DNA of 64,000 nucleotides from Pseudanabaena sp. ABRG5-3 (lineage in GTDB: Bacteria > Cyanobacteriota > Cyanobacteriia > Pseudanabaenales > Pseudanabaenaceae), in the NCBI RefSeq assembly GCF_003967015.1, contig NZ_AP017560.1, positions 4,276,048 through 4,340,047 of the forward strand, written 5' to 3'. Position 1 is the stretch's first letter. Every line of letters starts with the position of its first letter. Of the stretch, positions 16,305 through 26,169 are shown piece after piece. A program made the translations under genes and the position numbers. Below the pieces are notes generated by a model, which was not told the origin of the DNA, made no database searches, and worked only from the letters and a program-made list of their open reading frames with translations.

Positions 16305-19300
16305 ATGCTCTCTACTAACTCTGAACTAATTCTCATTGTTGACGATGCTCCGATCAACTTAAATCCCATCTCTGACATATTGATTGATGAAGGATTTGAA
16401 GTAGCGATCGCCACTAGTGGCGAGGGGGTGTTTAAGCAATTACAGTGGCATTTACCCGATTTAATTTTATTAGATATCAAAATGCCAGTTATGGATGGAT
16501 TTGAGGTCTGTCAGCGCTTAAAGACAATGGAAAGAGTTAAGGATATTCCAGTTATCTTTATGACAGGTCTATCGGATAATGACAATAAATCTAAAGGGTT
16601 TGAATTAGGTGCAGTCGATTACATCACCAAACCTTTTCAAGAAACAGAAGTACTAGCCAGAATTAAAAATCATTTACAACTGCGGCGCTTAACCAAAAAT
16701 TTGGAGGAGCAAGTTAGCCATCGCACGATGGAGCTAGAGCTAGCCAATCAGCAGCTTGCACAAAAACAAATAGAATTAGAACTCGCCAACCGTGAACTAG
16801 AAACCTTAAACACCAGTTTAGAACAACAGGTACAGGAACAAACTCAACAACTACGACAGAATGAGCGGCAATTACGTCTGTTTGTAGAACATACACCCGT
16901 AGGTGTGGCAATGTTCGATCGCCACATGAACTATTTAGTTGCTAGCCAACGATGGCTCAATGATTATCAACTAGAGCCATCGATTATTGGCAAATGTCAT
17001 TATGACGTTTTTCCTAATGGTTACGATTATTGGCGGGAAGTACATCAAAGATGTTTGCAAGGCAATGTAGAACGTAATGAAAAGGAGCGTTATATACGTG
17101 CTGATGGTAGTCAAGAATGGGTACGTTGGGAAGTTCGTCCTTGGTACGATGATGCAGATAGTATCGGTGGCATTATTATTTTTGGTGAAATTATTAGCGA
17201 TCGCATTCGTACTGAGATAGCGCTCCAAGAAAGCGAAGAACGTTATCGACTACTTTCAGAAGTGAGCCCCGTGGGCATCTTTTTCGGCGATACTCATGGA
17301 AATTGCACCTATAGCAATGAGAAAAGTCAGCAGATTACAGGAATCAGCCTAGAAGAAGATTTCAGAACTAACTGGGAGAAAAATATACATCCTGAAGATC
17401 GCGACCGCATATACAAGGCTTGGAATAATTTTGTAGAACTATCGAATCTTGGCTGTGATACTGAATATGAAGTCGAACATCGCTATCTCTATCCTGATGG
17501 TTCGATGAAGTGGGTAATTGGGCAAGCAGTTCCCGAACGGAATATCAATGGTGAACTAGTGGGATTTATTGGTTCCGTAGTTGACATTACAAATCTCAAA
17601 CAAATTGAGGATACTTTACGCCAAGTTGAAGCTAAACAACGCGCTTTGATCAATGCTTTACCTGATCTAATTATGCGTGTTAATCGAGAGGGAATATACC
17701 TTGATTTCATCCCCACCGATACCTTTCAAATATTGGCAAATGACCAAGGTCTGATTGGTTTCCCAATTACAGAGAAATTCCCTGCTAATCTGGCCGCAAA
17801 ACGAATGGAGGCAATTCACGAGGTTCTCCGCACTAGAGAAATGCTCATTTACGAGCAAGAGCTTTGCTTTGATGGTAAGGTGCAAACTGAGGAATGTCGT
17901 GTAGTTGCTTGTGGTGAAGATGACGTGCTGATCGTGGTGCGTGATATTAGCGATCGCAAACAATCCGAGGCAGCCCTCAAAGCCAGCCAAAAGATCACCG
18001 AAACGAGATCGCAACAAGTGTACTCACTATTGAATAACATTCCCCACATTGCATGGCTCAAAGATCTAGATGGTCATTTTTTGGCAGTTAACGAGCCATT
18101 TGCTAAGTCCTGCGGCTATGAAGCTACTCAATTAGTTGGACTGACTGACTTAGATATCTGGCCGCAGGAGTTAGCCGAGCTCTATCGCAGTGACGATCAA
18201 GAGGTCATGCAATCGAGAAAACGTAAACAGGTTGAAGAAAAACTAATTATATCGGATGGTAGAACGAAATGGATTGAGACATTTAAAGCTCCAGTTATTA
18301 GTGAAGACAATGAGTCCATTGGAACGGCTGGCATTGCCATTGACATTACTGAGCGCAAACAAGGTGATTTAGCCCTACAGAGCTTGATGCAGGGTACAGC
18401 TTCTGTCACTGGCAAAGAATTCTTTCCTGAATTAGTTAAACAAATTGCGATCTCCCTTGATGTCTCCCATGTCTTTATTGCCCAAAAAGTTGGCGAAGAA
18501 TTAGAAACCTTAGCATGGTATGCCACCGATCAGATTCAACCTAATCTCATTTACCCAATTTCCCACACCCCCTGTGAAATAGCCCTCAACAAGGATGTCT
18601 ATTACTGTAATGACATCAGACAAGCTTTTCCCGACAATGATAAGTGGAATAGTATGAATGTTAATAGCTACATGGGGGTAGCACTCCACAATACCATCGG
18701 TGAAGCAATTGGAGTATTATTTACGCTCAATTCTCAACAGTTAGCCAATCCTCAACGCGCAGAAATGCTACTGCGTATTTTCGGGGCAAGAGCGATCGCC
18801 GAACTAGAAAGGATGCAGGCTTTAGAAAATCTGCAAAAAATGAATGAGGAACTAGAGCGTCGGGTACAGGAACGGACAAAGGAGCTATCCCAAACGCGAA
18901 ATTTCCTTGAAGCAATTATTGAAAATTTACCTGTAGCTTTATTTGTTAAAAATGGCAAAGAAGGGAGATTTGGCGAGTTTTTACTATGGAATAGAACCAG
19001 TGAAATTATGTTTGGCTGTACTAAGGAGCAAGCAATTGGCAAGTCAGTTTATGACTTTTTCCCCAAGGAACAATCTGATTTCTTTAATGAGAAAGATCGT
19101 ACTTCCTTTCTCCTTGGTCAAACAGAGGATATCCCTGAAGAACCAATTGACAGCCTGACCCTTGGCAGAAGGATCTTACATACGATCAAAGTTCCTGTTT
19201 TTGATGAGCAGGGTAAACCTGATTATTTAATCTGTATTTCTGAAGATATTACCGATCGCAAACGAGCCGAGCAGAATCTACAGGCTGAGAGATTACGTTT

Positions 19301-22166
19301 ACAAATTGCTCTAGAAGTCGCCGAAATGGGTACTTGGGAAGCGAATATGGATACAGGTTACTGGTCACCCAGAACCGAAGCAATTTTTGGCTATGCTCCT
19401 ACAACATTCCCTGGCGATCGCGAATCGTTTCTCAAATTAGTCTATGCCGAGGATCAAGAACGAGTATTTAATGCCCTTACCCACAGTTTTGCCACCCAAG
19501 AACCCTACAATGTTGAATATCGCATTAACCATGCCAGCGGCGAGATCCGATGGGTCGCAGTAAATGGGAAAGTAATACAGAGTGAAGATGGCAATGGATT
19601 ACGGATTATTGGAGTTGCCATTGATATCACCGATCGCAAACAGGCTGAATATGACCGACAGCAAGTAGATCTTGCACTTAGAGAATCTCAGAATTTTCTC
19701 CAAACAGTAATTGATACCTTTCCCCTCGTCGTTTTTTGGAAAGATCGTCAATCCGTTTATTTAGGCTGCAACCAAAAATCTGCGATCTCCTGTGGACTAA
19801 ACTCCCCCTCTGAGATCGTCGGCAAGACTGACTATGATATGCCTTGGGCAAAAACAGAAGCAGAAACCTATCGCGCCGATGATCTGCAAGTTATGGAATC
19901 AGGTCAAGCCAAACTCGGTATCATTGAGACTCAGTTACGAGCAGATGGCTCAATGGCTTGGATTGAAACTAACAAATTACCTCTATATAACCTTAATGGA
20001 GAAATAATTGGTTTATTAGGCACATATCAAGATATTAGTGATCGCAAGCAAACAGAGATTGTCCTAAGACAGTATGAAAGAATGGTGGATATTTCTCCCG
20101 ATGGCATGGCCCTAATTAACCAAGACTATAACTATCTTTTGGTCAATCAAACCTATTTGAGACAAAACGAACGGGAATGGGAGAATACAGTCGGACATTC
20201 AATGCAGGAGGTCATGGGTGAATATACATTTCAAACAATTGTCAAACCCAAGATCGATCGATGTCTTGCTGGTGAAACTATTGATTACGGCGATTGGTTC
20301 TATTTTAAAAAGGCAGGTAATCGCTTTGTTAGTGTGACCTATTATCCTTATTTTGAAGTCGATGGCACAATTACAGGAGTAGTGATCAGTAATCGCGATG
20401 TAACTGAGCGGCGCGAAGCAGAGGTATCCCTACGAGACAGTGAAGAACGCTTGCGACTTGCCCTGACCGCCGCTAATCAAGGACTTTATGATCTAAATCC
20501 CCAAACTGGTGTAGCCATTGTTAGTAGCGAATATGCCACTATGTTGGGATATGATCCTGATGATTTTCAAGAGACTCATGAAAAGTGGCTCGAACGGATT
20601 CATCCCGATGATCTAGAGCGCGTTGTAGAAACTCATCGTTCTTATATTAATGGAGAAATCCCAAATTACAAAGTAGAATTTCGTCAGCGCACTAAAACGG
20701 GTGATTGGAAATGGATTCTCTCCCTTGGTAAAGTAGTGGAATGGGATCAAGATCAAAAACCTGTGCGGATGTTGGGAACTAATACTGATATTAGCGATCG
20801 CAAACTCGCTGAAAAAAGTCTTCAGGAGGAAAGACTACGCCTACAGCTAGCCCTAGATGCTGCAAGAATGGGAAGTTGGGGCTGTAATCTCCAGACAGAA
20901 GAGATATTTTGGTCAGATCGCGCTCAAGAGATCTTTGGCTTTGTTCCAGGTACTTTCCCTGGTGATCGCGAGACTTTTCTCTCAATGGTGCATCCTGATG
21001 ACTATGACCGTATCATAGAAGCAATTAATTACACTTTTGCAACAGGTGTCTCATACCAACTTGAGTATCGCATTCGACGGTTAGATGGAGAAATTTGTTG
21101 GCTTGCCGTATGGGGCATTATTCACCAAAATACCACCCTTGGTGATCGCCAACTAATCGGTGTGGTTGAGGACATTAGCGATCGTAAGCATGCAGAAATA
21201 GAACGTGATCAACTATTACAAAACATGTCCCAACTAAATAGTGAACTTGAGCAAGCAAATCAACAGTTAGAGGAATATTCACAAACCCTTGAACAACGTG
21301 TAGAAGAACGCACTAACGAACTGCAAGCTGCTCAAGAGCGAATTATTGCCCAAGAAAAACTTGCCTCCTTAGGTACTCTCACCGCAGGAATTGCCCATGA
21401 ACTCCGTAACCCCCTCAACTTTGTCAAAAATTATGCCGAAGGTTCCATCGAACTCACCCAAGATCTACTAGATATCTTGCAACCAATCATTCAATCCCAA
21501 ACATCTGACAACAGCGAACTCATTGAAACACTCATTACTGATTTACAGGAAAATGCCACTACCATCCGTCTCCATAGTCAACGTGCCGACAAGATTATTA
21601 CGAGCATGATGCAACATGCCCGTACCGATAATAATCAGGCAAATATCCAGTCAACATCCATCCATGACCTACTCAATGAAGCTGTAAAACTAGCCTGTCA
21701 TAGCAAATGGCTGCAAGATAGTACCTTCAAAGTAACGATTAATACTAACTATGCCGCAGATGTAGGCATGATTGAAGCTATTCCTAACCACTTAATTAGA
21801 GCTTTTATTAACTTAGTTGACAATGCCTGTGATGCCATGCGTTCTAAAAAGCGGGATTTATCATCAAACCCCAATCCTTCTGAAACAGTATACATACCGA
21901 CTCTAACAGTTGCCACCCAACTAATCGGAGAAACAGTAGAAATTCACATGCGTGACAATGGCTGCGGCATTGCCCCCCATATTCAAACTAGAATTCTTGA
22001 CCCCTTCTTCACCACTAAACCACCTGGTGCAGGCACAGGACTGGGGCTATCTCTCACCCACGATATCATTGTTAAACAACATAAAGGAACCATGATGATT
22101 AATAGCAATATAGGTGAATTCACAGAAATTGTGGTCACAATACCTATAGCCATGTTAACTAAATAA
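16305..22166 (+). CDS. Giant REC-(PAS)10-GAF histidine kinase
   Basis: 1953 residues with no transmembrane segment. Order: receiver (Asp57 in LLDIKMPVMDG); coiled coil (~130-190); PAS domains starting near 190, 311, 443 and 571; a GAF domain ~690-840; PAS domains near 865, 995, 1128, 1256, 1381 and 1508; coiled coil (~1640-1680); HisKA with AGIAHELRNPLNF (His1698); HATPase with VDNACDAM, DNGCGI and GTGLGLS. Several PAS-PAC units end in the usual DITDRKQ/DISDRK linker. Such multi-PAS soluble kinases integrate many cues such as redox or light, but ligands cannot be deduced here. The receiver may be phosphorylated by the preceding hybrid kinase. Confidence 0.93.
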   Translation: MLSTNSELILIVDDAPINLNPISDILIDEGFEVAIATSGEGVFKQLQWHLPDLILLDIKMPVMDGFEVCQRLKTMERVKDIPVIFMTGLSDNDNKSKGFELGAVDYITKPFQETEVLARIKNHLQLRRLTKNLEEQVSHRTMELELANQQLAQKQIELELANRELETLNTSLEQQVQEQTQQLRQNERQLRLFVEHTPVGVAMFDRHMNYLVASQRWLNDYQLEPSIIGKCHYDVFPNGYDYWREVHQRCLQGNVERNEKERYIRADGSQEWVRWEVRPWYDDADSIGGIIIFGEIISDRIRTEIALQESEERYRLLSEVSPVGIFFGDTHGNCTYSNEKSQQITGISLEEDFRTNWEKNIHPEDRDRIYKAWNNFVELSNLGCDTEYEVEHRYLYPDGSMKWVIGQAVPERNINGELVGFIGSVVDITNLKQIEDTLRQVEAKQRALINALPDLIMRVNREGIYLDFIPTDTFQILANDQGLIGFPITEKFPANLAAKRMEAIHEVLRTREMLIYEQELCFDGKVQTEECRVVACGEDDVLIVVRDISDRKQSEAALKASQKITETRSQQVYSLLNNIPHIAWLKDLDGHFLAVNEPFAKSCGYEATQLVGLTDLDIWPQELAELYRSDDQEVMQSRKRKQVEEKLIISDGRTKWIETFKAPVISEDNESIGTAGIAIDITERKQGDLALQSLMQGTASVTGKEFFPELVKQIAISLDVSHVFIAQKVGEELETLAWYATDQIQPNLIYPISHTPCEIALNKDVYYCNDIRQAFPDNDKWNSMNVNSYMGVALHNTIGEAIGVLFTLNSQQLANPQRAEMLLRIFGARAIAELERMQALENLQKMNEELERRVQERTKELSQTRNFLEAIIENLPVALFVKNGKEGRFGEFLLWNRTSEIMFGCTKEQAIGKSVYDFFPKEQSDFFNEKDRTSFLLGQTEDIPEEPIDSLTLGRRILHTIKVPVFDEQGKPDYLICISEDITDRKRAEQNLQAERLRLQIALEVAEMGTWEANMDTGYWSPRTEAIFGYAPTTFPGDRESFLKLVYAEDQERVFNALTHSFATQEPYNVEYRINHASGEIRWVAVNGKVIQSEDGNGLRIIGVAIDITDRKQAEYDRQQVDLALRESQNFLQTVIDTFPLVVFWKDRQSVYLGCNQKSAISCGLNSPSEIVGKTDYDMPWAKTEAETYRADDLQVMESGQAKLGIIETQLRADGSMAWIETNKLPLYNLNGEIIGLLGTYQDISDRKQTEIVLRQYERMVDISPDGMALINQDYNYLLVNQTYLRQNEREWENTVGHSMQEVMGEYTFQTIVKPKIDRCLAGETIDYGDWFYFKKAGNRFVSVTYYPYFEVDGTITGVVISNRDVTERREAEVSLRDSEERLRLALTAANQGLYDLNPQTGVAIVSSEYATMLGYDPDDFQETHEKWLERIHPDDLERVVETHRSYINGEIPNYKVEFRQRTKTGDWKWILSLGKVVEWDQDQKPVRMLGTNTDISDRKLAEKSLQEERLRLQLALDAARMGSWGCNLQTEEIFWSDRAQEIFGFVPGTFPGDRETFLSMVHPDDYDRIIEAINYTFATGVSYQLEYRIRRLDGEICWLAVWGIIHQNTTLGDRQLIGVVEDISDRKHAEIERDQLLQNMSQLNSELEQANQQLEEYSQTLEQRVEERTNELQAAQERIIAQEKLASLGTLTAGIAHELRNPLNFVKNYAEGSIELTQDLLDILQPIIQSQTSDNSELIETLITDLQENATTIRLHSQRADKIITSMMQHARTDNNQANIQSTSIHDLLNEAVKLACHSKWLQDSTFKVTINTNYAADVGMIEAIPNHLIRAFINLVDNACDAMRSKKRDLSSNPNPSETVYIPTLTVATQLIGETVEIHMRDNGCGIAPHIQTRILDPFFTTKPPGAGTGLGLSLTHDIIVKQHKGTMMINSNIGEFTEIVVTIPIAMLTK

Positions 22167-22460
22167 GTTTAAATAAGTTAGGTTGGATATTAATCCAAGC
22201 ACTTAAAATCATTTGCAGAAGTTTTTATTTTGTCTACGACAAAATAAAAATACTAATACCTTTACTGTGATTTTTTGCTGTGATTTTTATTTCTTTTTAT
22301 ATAGCTATGGTCGTTAGAAAAAAAGCAGAGTTGCGGCGCATTGCACCATAACTTTATCCTAGATTCTAAAGTGACTATAGCTATAAACGAATATGTACTC
22401 ATTTATAGCTATAGTTGTTGTTAGGGGCGGGGCTGTTCAGAATTAGTCTTTACTGGAATT
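22167..22460. other. Intergenic region with a hairpin
   Basis: A perfect stem TTTTTATTTTGTC/GACAAAATAAAAA with loop TAC (22222-22250) follows the giant kinase gene by 55 bp and could terminate it, since the stem is AT-rich and ends in an A/U tract. A second, weaker symmetry (TATAGCTATAGT) occurs near 22405. The promoter of the next gene probably lies here. Confidence 0.5.
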
Positions 22461-24206
22461 ATGAAAAACCCAAATAAGTCAAATCTAATTTTAGTGGTCG
22501 ATGATGAAACTGAAATTCAAAGACTAATGCTGCAAAGGTTTAGAAAAAAAATTCAGTCGGGGGAACTTGCTTTCCAGTTTGCACAGAATGGTGTAGATGC
22601 AATCCAGATTTTAAGAGATTCCCATGAGATTAGTGTCGTACTAACCGACATCAGAATGCCAGAAATGGATGGTCTAACCCTACTATCTAACCTAGCGGAG
22701 TTCGATCGCCCACTTAAGGCAGTTGTGGTTTCTGCCTATGGAGATATGAAAAATATTCGGACAGCGATGAATTGGGGAGCCTTTGATTTTGTAACCAAGC
22801 CAATTGATTTTGCAGATCTCGAAATTACTCTCAATAGAACCTTAGCTTTTGTCAACAATTTGCAAGAGAAAGAGCAAAAGCTCCAAGAAGCTCTTAATAC
22901 ATTACATAACCTAGTCTTTTATGATCAGTTAACAGGTATGCCCAATCGTAATGGGCTACTCAAATATATTGCTAAGAGCATTGCCCTCAAACAAGCTAGA
23001 GGAGATGCCTTTGCACTATTAATACTTGATATAGAACGTTATGCAATTATCAAATCAGGATTTGGACATGCTTTGAGCGATCGCCTTTTGGTTGAAGTAG
23101 CCAAGCGACTAGAACAATGGAATGTCCAGTCTAAAGTAGTTGCTCGGCTGGAAAATAATGAACTAGCAATATTGTTACAGGAGTTAGAAAGTCCTGCTAG
23201 TCTAACAAAATATATCAAACAACTACATCAACTATTTGAGGCTCCCATTCAATTAGACGAGATTAGCATTTCTTCTTTAATTCATGTAGGCGTTGCATCA
23301 AGCGATCTCCCTTACGATCAACCTGAAGATATTCTAAGGGCGGCTGATACTGCCATTCATTATGCCAAACAAGCAGTAGGGACTCGAACTATTTTTTTTG
23401 ATACGAATATGCAGCAGAAAGCTCTCCAAAGACTCAATTTGGAAGTAAATCTGCAAGAAGCAATTAAACTTCAGAATTTAGAAGTTCACTATCAGCCGAT
23501 TTTTTTATTAAAGACATCTCAGTTGATTGGGTTTGAAGCCTTGGTACGATGGCAACATCCAATGCAGGAGTGGCTCTCCCCCATAAAATTCATTCCCTTA
23601 GCAGAAGAGACTGGACTGATTGTACGCTTAGGTAATTGGGTTCTTAGAGAAGCTTGTCTACAATTGCAAAGATGGAAACAATTATTTGGTAATGCTTGTC
23701 CTACAAGGATTAGCGTTAATCTTTCAAGCTTACAACTAGTCAGTCCTACTCTCTTACAACATATTGATCAAACTCTTAGTGATACTGGGCTTAGTGGCGA
23801 GAATTTAATTTTGGAGATTACAGAAACGGTATTAATGGAAAATATTCAAGAAGCGGTTGAAGTCCTCCAAAATTTGCGAGAACGATGTATTGGATTATCA
23901 ATTGATGATTTTGGCACAGGATATTCTTCCCTCTCTTATCTACAGTCTTTACCTCTCACTGCTTTAAAAATTGATCGCTCTTTTATTCAGAATATTGAAT
24001 CTAACCAGACCAATCTAGAAATCACTTCCACAATTATTGAACTAGCTAAACGCTTAGGACTCAAAGTAGTAGCAGAGGGACTGGAAAAAGAAATTCATGT
24101 GGATATTTTACGTTCACTTAACTGTGATTACGGACAGGGCTTTTTATTTTCTCGTCCAATTCCTGCTGATGAGGCTACTAAATTAATTGCGGAGCAATTG
24201 CGATAA
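22461..24206 (+). CDS. Response regulator REC-GGDEF(degenerate)-EAL
   Basis: 581 residues. Receiver with Asp63 in [10 protein letters not shown], a coiled-coil linker (~130-150), a GGDEF-like domain (YDQLTGMPNRNGL) whose signature is replaced by RLENNEL near 229-235, and a complete EAL domain. The EAL domain has FEALVRWQHP (Glu359), ITETVLMEN, DDFGTGYSSL, LKIDRSFIQ and VAEGLE. The changed GGDEF site predicts no diguanylate cyclase activity, while the EAL residues predict cyclic-di-GMP hydrolysis. The receiver resembles the first receiver of the kinase at 9888-11606, which suggests a common phosphodonor. Confidence 0.93.
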   Translation: MKNPNKSNLILVVDDETEIQRLMLQRFRKKIQSGELAFQFAQNGVDAIQILRDSHEISVVLTDIRMPEMDGLTLLSNLAEFDRPLKAVVVSAYGDMKNIRTAMNWGAFDFVTKPIDFADLEITLNRTLAFVNNLQEKEQKLQEALNTLHNLVFYDQLTGMPNRNGLLKYIAKSIALKQARGDAFALLILDIERYAIIKSGFGHALSDRLLVEVAKRLEQWNVQSKVVARLENNELAILLQELESPASLTKYIKQLHQLFEAPIQLDEISISSLIHVGVASSDLPYDQPEDILRAADTAIHYAKQAVGTRTIFFDTNMQQKALQRLNLEVNLQEAIKLQNLEVHYQPIFLLKTSQLIGFEALVRWQHPMQEWLSPIKFIPLAEETGLIVRLGNWVLREACLQLQRWKQLFGNACPTRISVNLSSLQLVSPTLLQHIDQTLSDTGLSGENLILEITETVLMENIQEAVEVLQNLRERCIGLSIDDFGTGYSSLSYLQSLPLTALKIDRSFIQNIESNQTNLEITSTIIELAKRLGLKVVAEGLEKEIHVDILRSLNCDYGQGFLFSRPIPADEATKLIAEQLR

Positions 24207-24233
24207 AACCTAAAGATGACGGTGTTTCACCTC

Positions 24234-24289
24234 AAAACCTAAGAAATATGAGTAGCGGCGCGAACTGCTACTCATATTTCTTAGGTTTT
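24234..24289. repeat. Perfect palindrome, 23-bp arms
   Basis: Left arm 24234-24256 begins AAAACCTAAGAAATATGAG, with its exact inverse at 24267-24289 around a 10-base centre (GGCGCGAACT). It lies 28 bp after the EAL gene and may act as a terminator. Three such palindromes follow one another here, more than termination needs. Confidence 0.85.
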
Positions 24290-24315
24290 ACAGCCTGTTG
24301 AGGCTTAAAGTACTA

Positions 24316-24392
24316 CAGAGAAATTTTTAAAAGCGCGGCAAAGCCACGCTTTTAAAAATTTCTCTGGTTTTAAAGTCAGCGCAGAGCGCTGT
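24316..24392. repeat. Palindromic element with conserved GTCAGCGC tail (copy 1)
   Basis: Arms CAGAGAAATTTTTAAAAGCG (24316-24335) and its inverse (24347-24366), followed by TTTTAAAGTCAGCGCAGAGC and GCTGTA. The same tail with different arms occurs at 33599-33672, so this is a repeat family with a variable stem and fixed 3' flank. Confidence 0.75.
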
Positions 24393-24422
24393 AATTGATA
24401 GTTATAGCTGTAGCCATTCTTG

Positions 24423-24499
24423 TTAGGACACAAAACCAGAAGGCGAGTGGCGGCGCGAAGCGCCGCCACTCGCTTCTTGGGTTTTGATTTTGTCCTAAT
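24423..24499. repeat. Palindromic element ending TGTCCTAA (copy 1)
   Basis: Outer ends TTAGGACA and TGTCCTAA enclose AAAACC...GGTTTT and a GC-rich stem, GGCGAGTGGCGGCG opposite CGCCGCCACTCGC. A related element with the GGGTTTT...TGTCCTAA right end is at 33192-33258. It lies between the EAL gene and the phytol kinase gene. Confidence 0.75.
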
Positions 24500-24572
24500 A
24501 TAGGCGGCTACGGCTATATGACTAACAGTTGCGATAACATAAGCAATTACATGCGTATTTTCAGCTTGTCAT

Positions 24573-25262
24573 ATGCTCATAACTAGCGATGTCTCACCCA
24601 CAATTACTCTGGCGATCCAAATTGGCACAGTAGTAATTTGGCTTGGTCTAGTATTTCTAGCTTCAGAAATCTTGCATCGTCTCAAACAAGATCCTGAAGT
24701 AGTTCGCAAAGTTGTGCATATTGGGACGGGCAATGTACTGCTCATTGCATGGTGGTTAAATATCCCCACATGGCTATGTATTGCCGCAGGTGTAACATTT
24801 AGCGCGATCGCCCTAGCATCTCACCGCATTAATATTTTGCCGATGCTCGATGATGTGGGGCGCAAAACCTATGGGGTGTTCTACTACGCGCTCAGTATCA
24901 CAATTTTAGTAACTTTGCTGTGGGAGAACTATCCTCAATATGCAGTGATCGGCGTGATGGTGATGTCTTGGGGTGATGGGATGGCAGCCCTAATTGGTAA
25001 AAGATTTGGTACACATATTTTTGTGCATTTGGGCAATAAACGCAGCTATGAAGGCTCCTTTGCCATGTTTGCCACAAGCGTAATCGTAATTCTTAGTATT
25101 TTGGGCATTACTCACGGTATTCGTCCTAGCGATCTGGGTGTAGCTATACCTGTTGCCGCGATCGCTGCTTTACTCGAAGCCTATTCCCCTGGAGGCACAG
25201 ATAATCTCTCCGTCCCCTTATCTAGTGCGGCTTTAAGTTTTGTTCTGCAAAATTACTTTTGA
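24573..25262 (+). CDS. Phytol/polyprenol kinase family protein (VTE5-like)
   Basis: 229 residues with about six to seven hydrophobic segments. It has the CTP-dependent prenol/dolichol kinase signature: RKVVHIGTGN near 48-57, SWGDGMAALIGKRFG (~130-144), KRSYEGSFAMF and the closing SPGGTDNLSVPL. The VTE5 branch phosphorylates phytol released from chlorophyll for reuse in tocopherol or phylloquinone synthesis. Such a role is likely here but not proven. Its 3' end overlaps the convergent gene 25253-25696 by 10 bp. Confidence 0.87.
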   Translation: MLITSDVSPTITLAIQIGTVVIWLGLVFLASEILHRLKQDPEVVRKVVHIGTGNVLLIAWWLNIPTWLCIAAGVTFSAIALASHRINILPMLDDVGRKTYGVFYYALSITILVTLLWENYPQYAVIGVMVMSWGDGMAALIGKRFGTHIFVHLGNKRSYEGSFAMFATSVIVILSILGITHGIRPSDLGVAIPVAAIAALLEAYSPGGTDNLSVPLSSAALSFVLQNYF

Positions 25263-25696
25263 GCGCATGAAGTGACAATATTTCTAAACCCAGAGGGGAT
25301 AGACTTACTGTTCTGCATTTCTAGATCTATTTTTTTGAATTCGCCATAGGTATAGGCTTTTTGAATTTCGGTAATTGAGCATGAGCAAAGCTTTTCAGCA
25401 ACTTTAATGTCTACTTTCTTGCCTTTCGCACCACTTAGGCAACCTTCCGTAAAGGCTTTAACATCTTTTTCAGGATAGACATGACTAGCGTCTTGTTGGA
25501 GATCTGAGCTAAAGCGCCCCACAAAACTTATTAGAGATAAAATCAAGCTTGATACGATCACCCACCGACTAAAGACTGCTTTCCAATAAGGAATGCTGCG
25601 CCCTTTAATGAAGTAGTAAATAGTCCCAATAATCAACATCAGCACAAGTGGGCTAATCAAGGTTCCCACTAAATAACCGATTTTAAAGGGGGTCAT
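25253..25696 (-). CDS. Hypothetical membrane protein
   Basis: 147 residues. Two hydrophobic segments near 8-30 and 45-63 precede a soluble tail containing four cysteines (EGCLSGAKG, EKLCSCSI, TSCAQK). The CSCS arrangement may form a disulphide or metal site. No family recognised. The gene ends inside the last codons of the convergent phytol kinase gene. Confidence 0.6.
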   Translation of the reverse strand: MTPFKIGYLVGTLISPLVLMLIIGTIYYFIKGRSIPYWKAVFSRWVIVSSLILSLISFVGRFSSDLQQDASHVYPEKDVKAFTEGCLSGAKGKKVDIKVAEKLCSCSITEIQKAYTYGEFKKIDLEMQNSKSIPSGFRNIVTSCAQK

Positions 25697-25783
25697 ATTT
25701 AAAACTCCTGCAATAAAAAAGCAATCACGGAATATCTTAGTGGACTAAGTTTCCGCAATTGCGATCGCGATTAGCAAATTTAT

Positions 25784-25822
25784 AATTGTTTTAATTTTGC
25801 CGTAGGCAAAATTAAAACAATT
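25784..25822. terminator. Hairpin downstream of ndhE
   Basis: AATTGTTTTAATTTTGCC, loop GTA, then the perfect inverse; it begins 4 bp after the ndhE stop on the minus strand. Position supports a role in ending or stabilising the ndh transcript. No separate T-run follows. Confidence 0.55.
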
Positions 25823-25825
25823 AGT

Positions 25826-26131
25826 CTACCAACGTAGTAAGTTAAATTGCTCCATATCCACAGTGTCGCGACTGCGATAGATCGATAGGACGATCGCTAG
25901 ACCAACGGCAGCTTCCGCAGCAGCGATCGAAATAACGAAAATTGTAAATACTTGACCACGAATGCTGGCGGAGTCTAAGAAATTAGAAAAAGCCATCAAA
26001 TTTAAGTTAACGGCATTGAGCATTAATTCCACAGACATTAATACGCGCACTGCGTTACGGCTAGTAATTAAGCCATAAATGCCAATGCAGAACAGAGCCG
26101 CAGCAATAATTAAAAAAGGTTCTAAAGTCAT
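25826..26131 (-). CDS. ndhE: NDH-1 subunit 4L
   Basis: 101 residues, three transmembrane helices. Contains the NuoK/NdhE signature [20 protein letters not shown] with the membrane glutamate, and a C-terminal [20 protein letters not shown] with the second conserved glutamate. It is a proton-translocating membrane subunit of the thylakoid NDH-1 complex, used in respiration, cyclic electron flow and CO2 uptake. It is the last gene of the ndhH-A-I-G-E cluster, 38 bp after ndhG. Confidence 0.97.
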   Translation of the reverse strand: MTLEPFLIIAAALFCIGIYGLITSRNAVRVLMSVELMLNAVNLNLMAFSNFLDSASIRGQVFTIFVISIAAAEAAVGLAIVLSIYRSRDTVDMEQFNLLRW

Positions 26132-26169
26132 ATCTGTTTACTATTAATTGCAATTAGAGGATTGATGAT

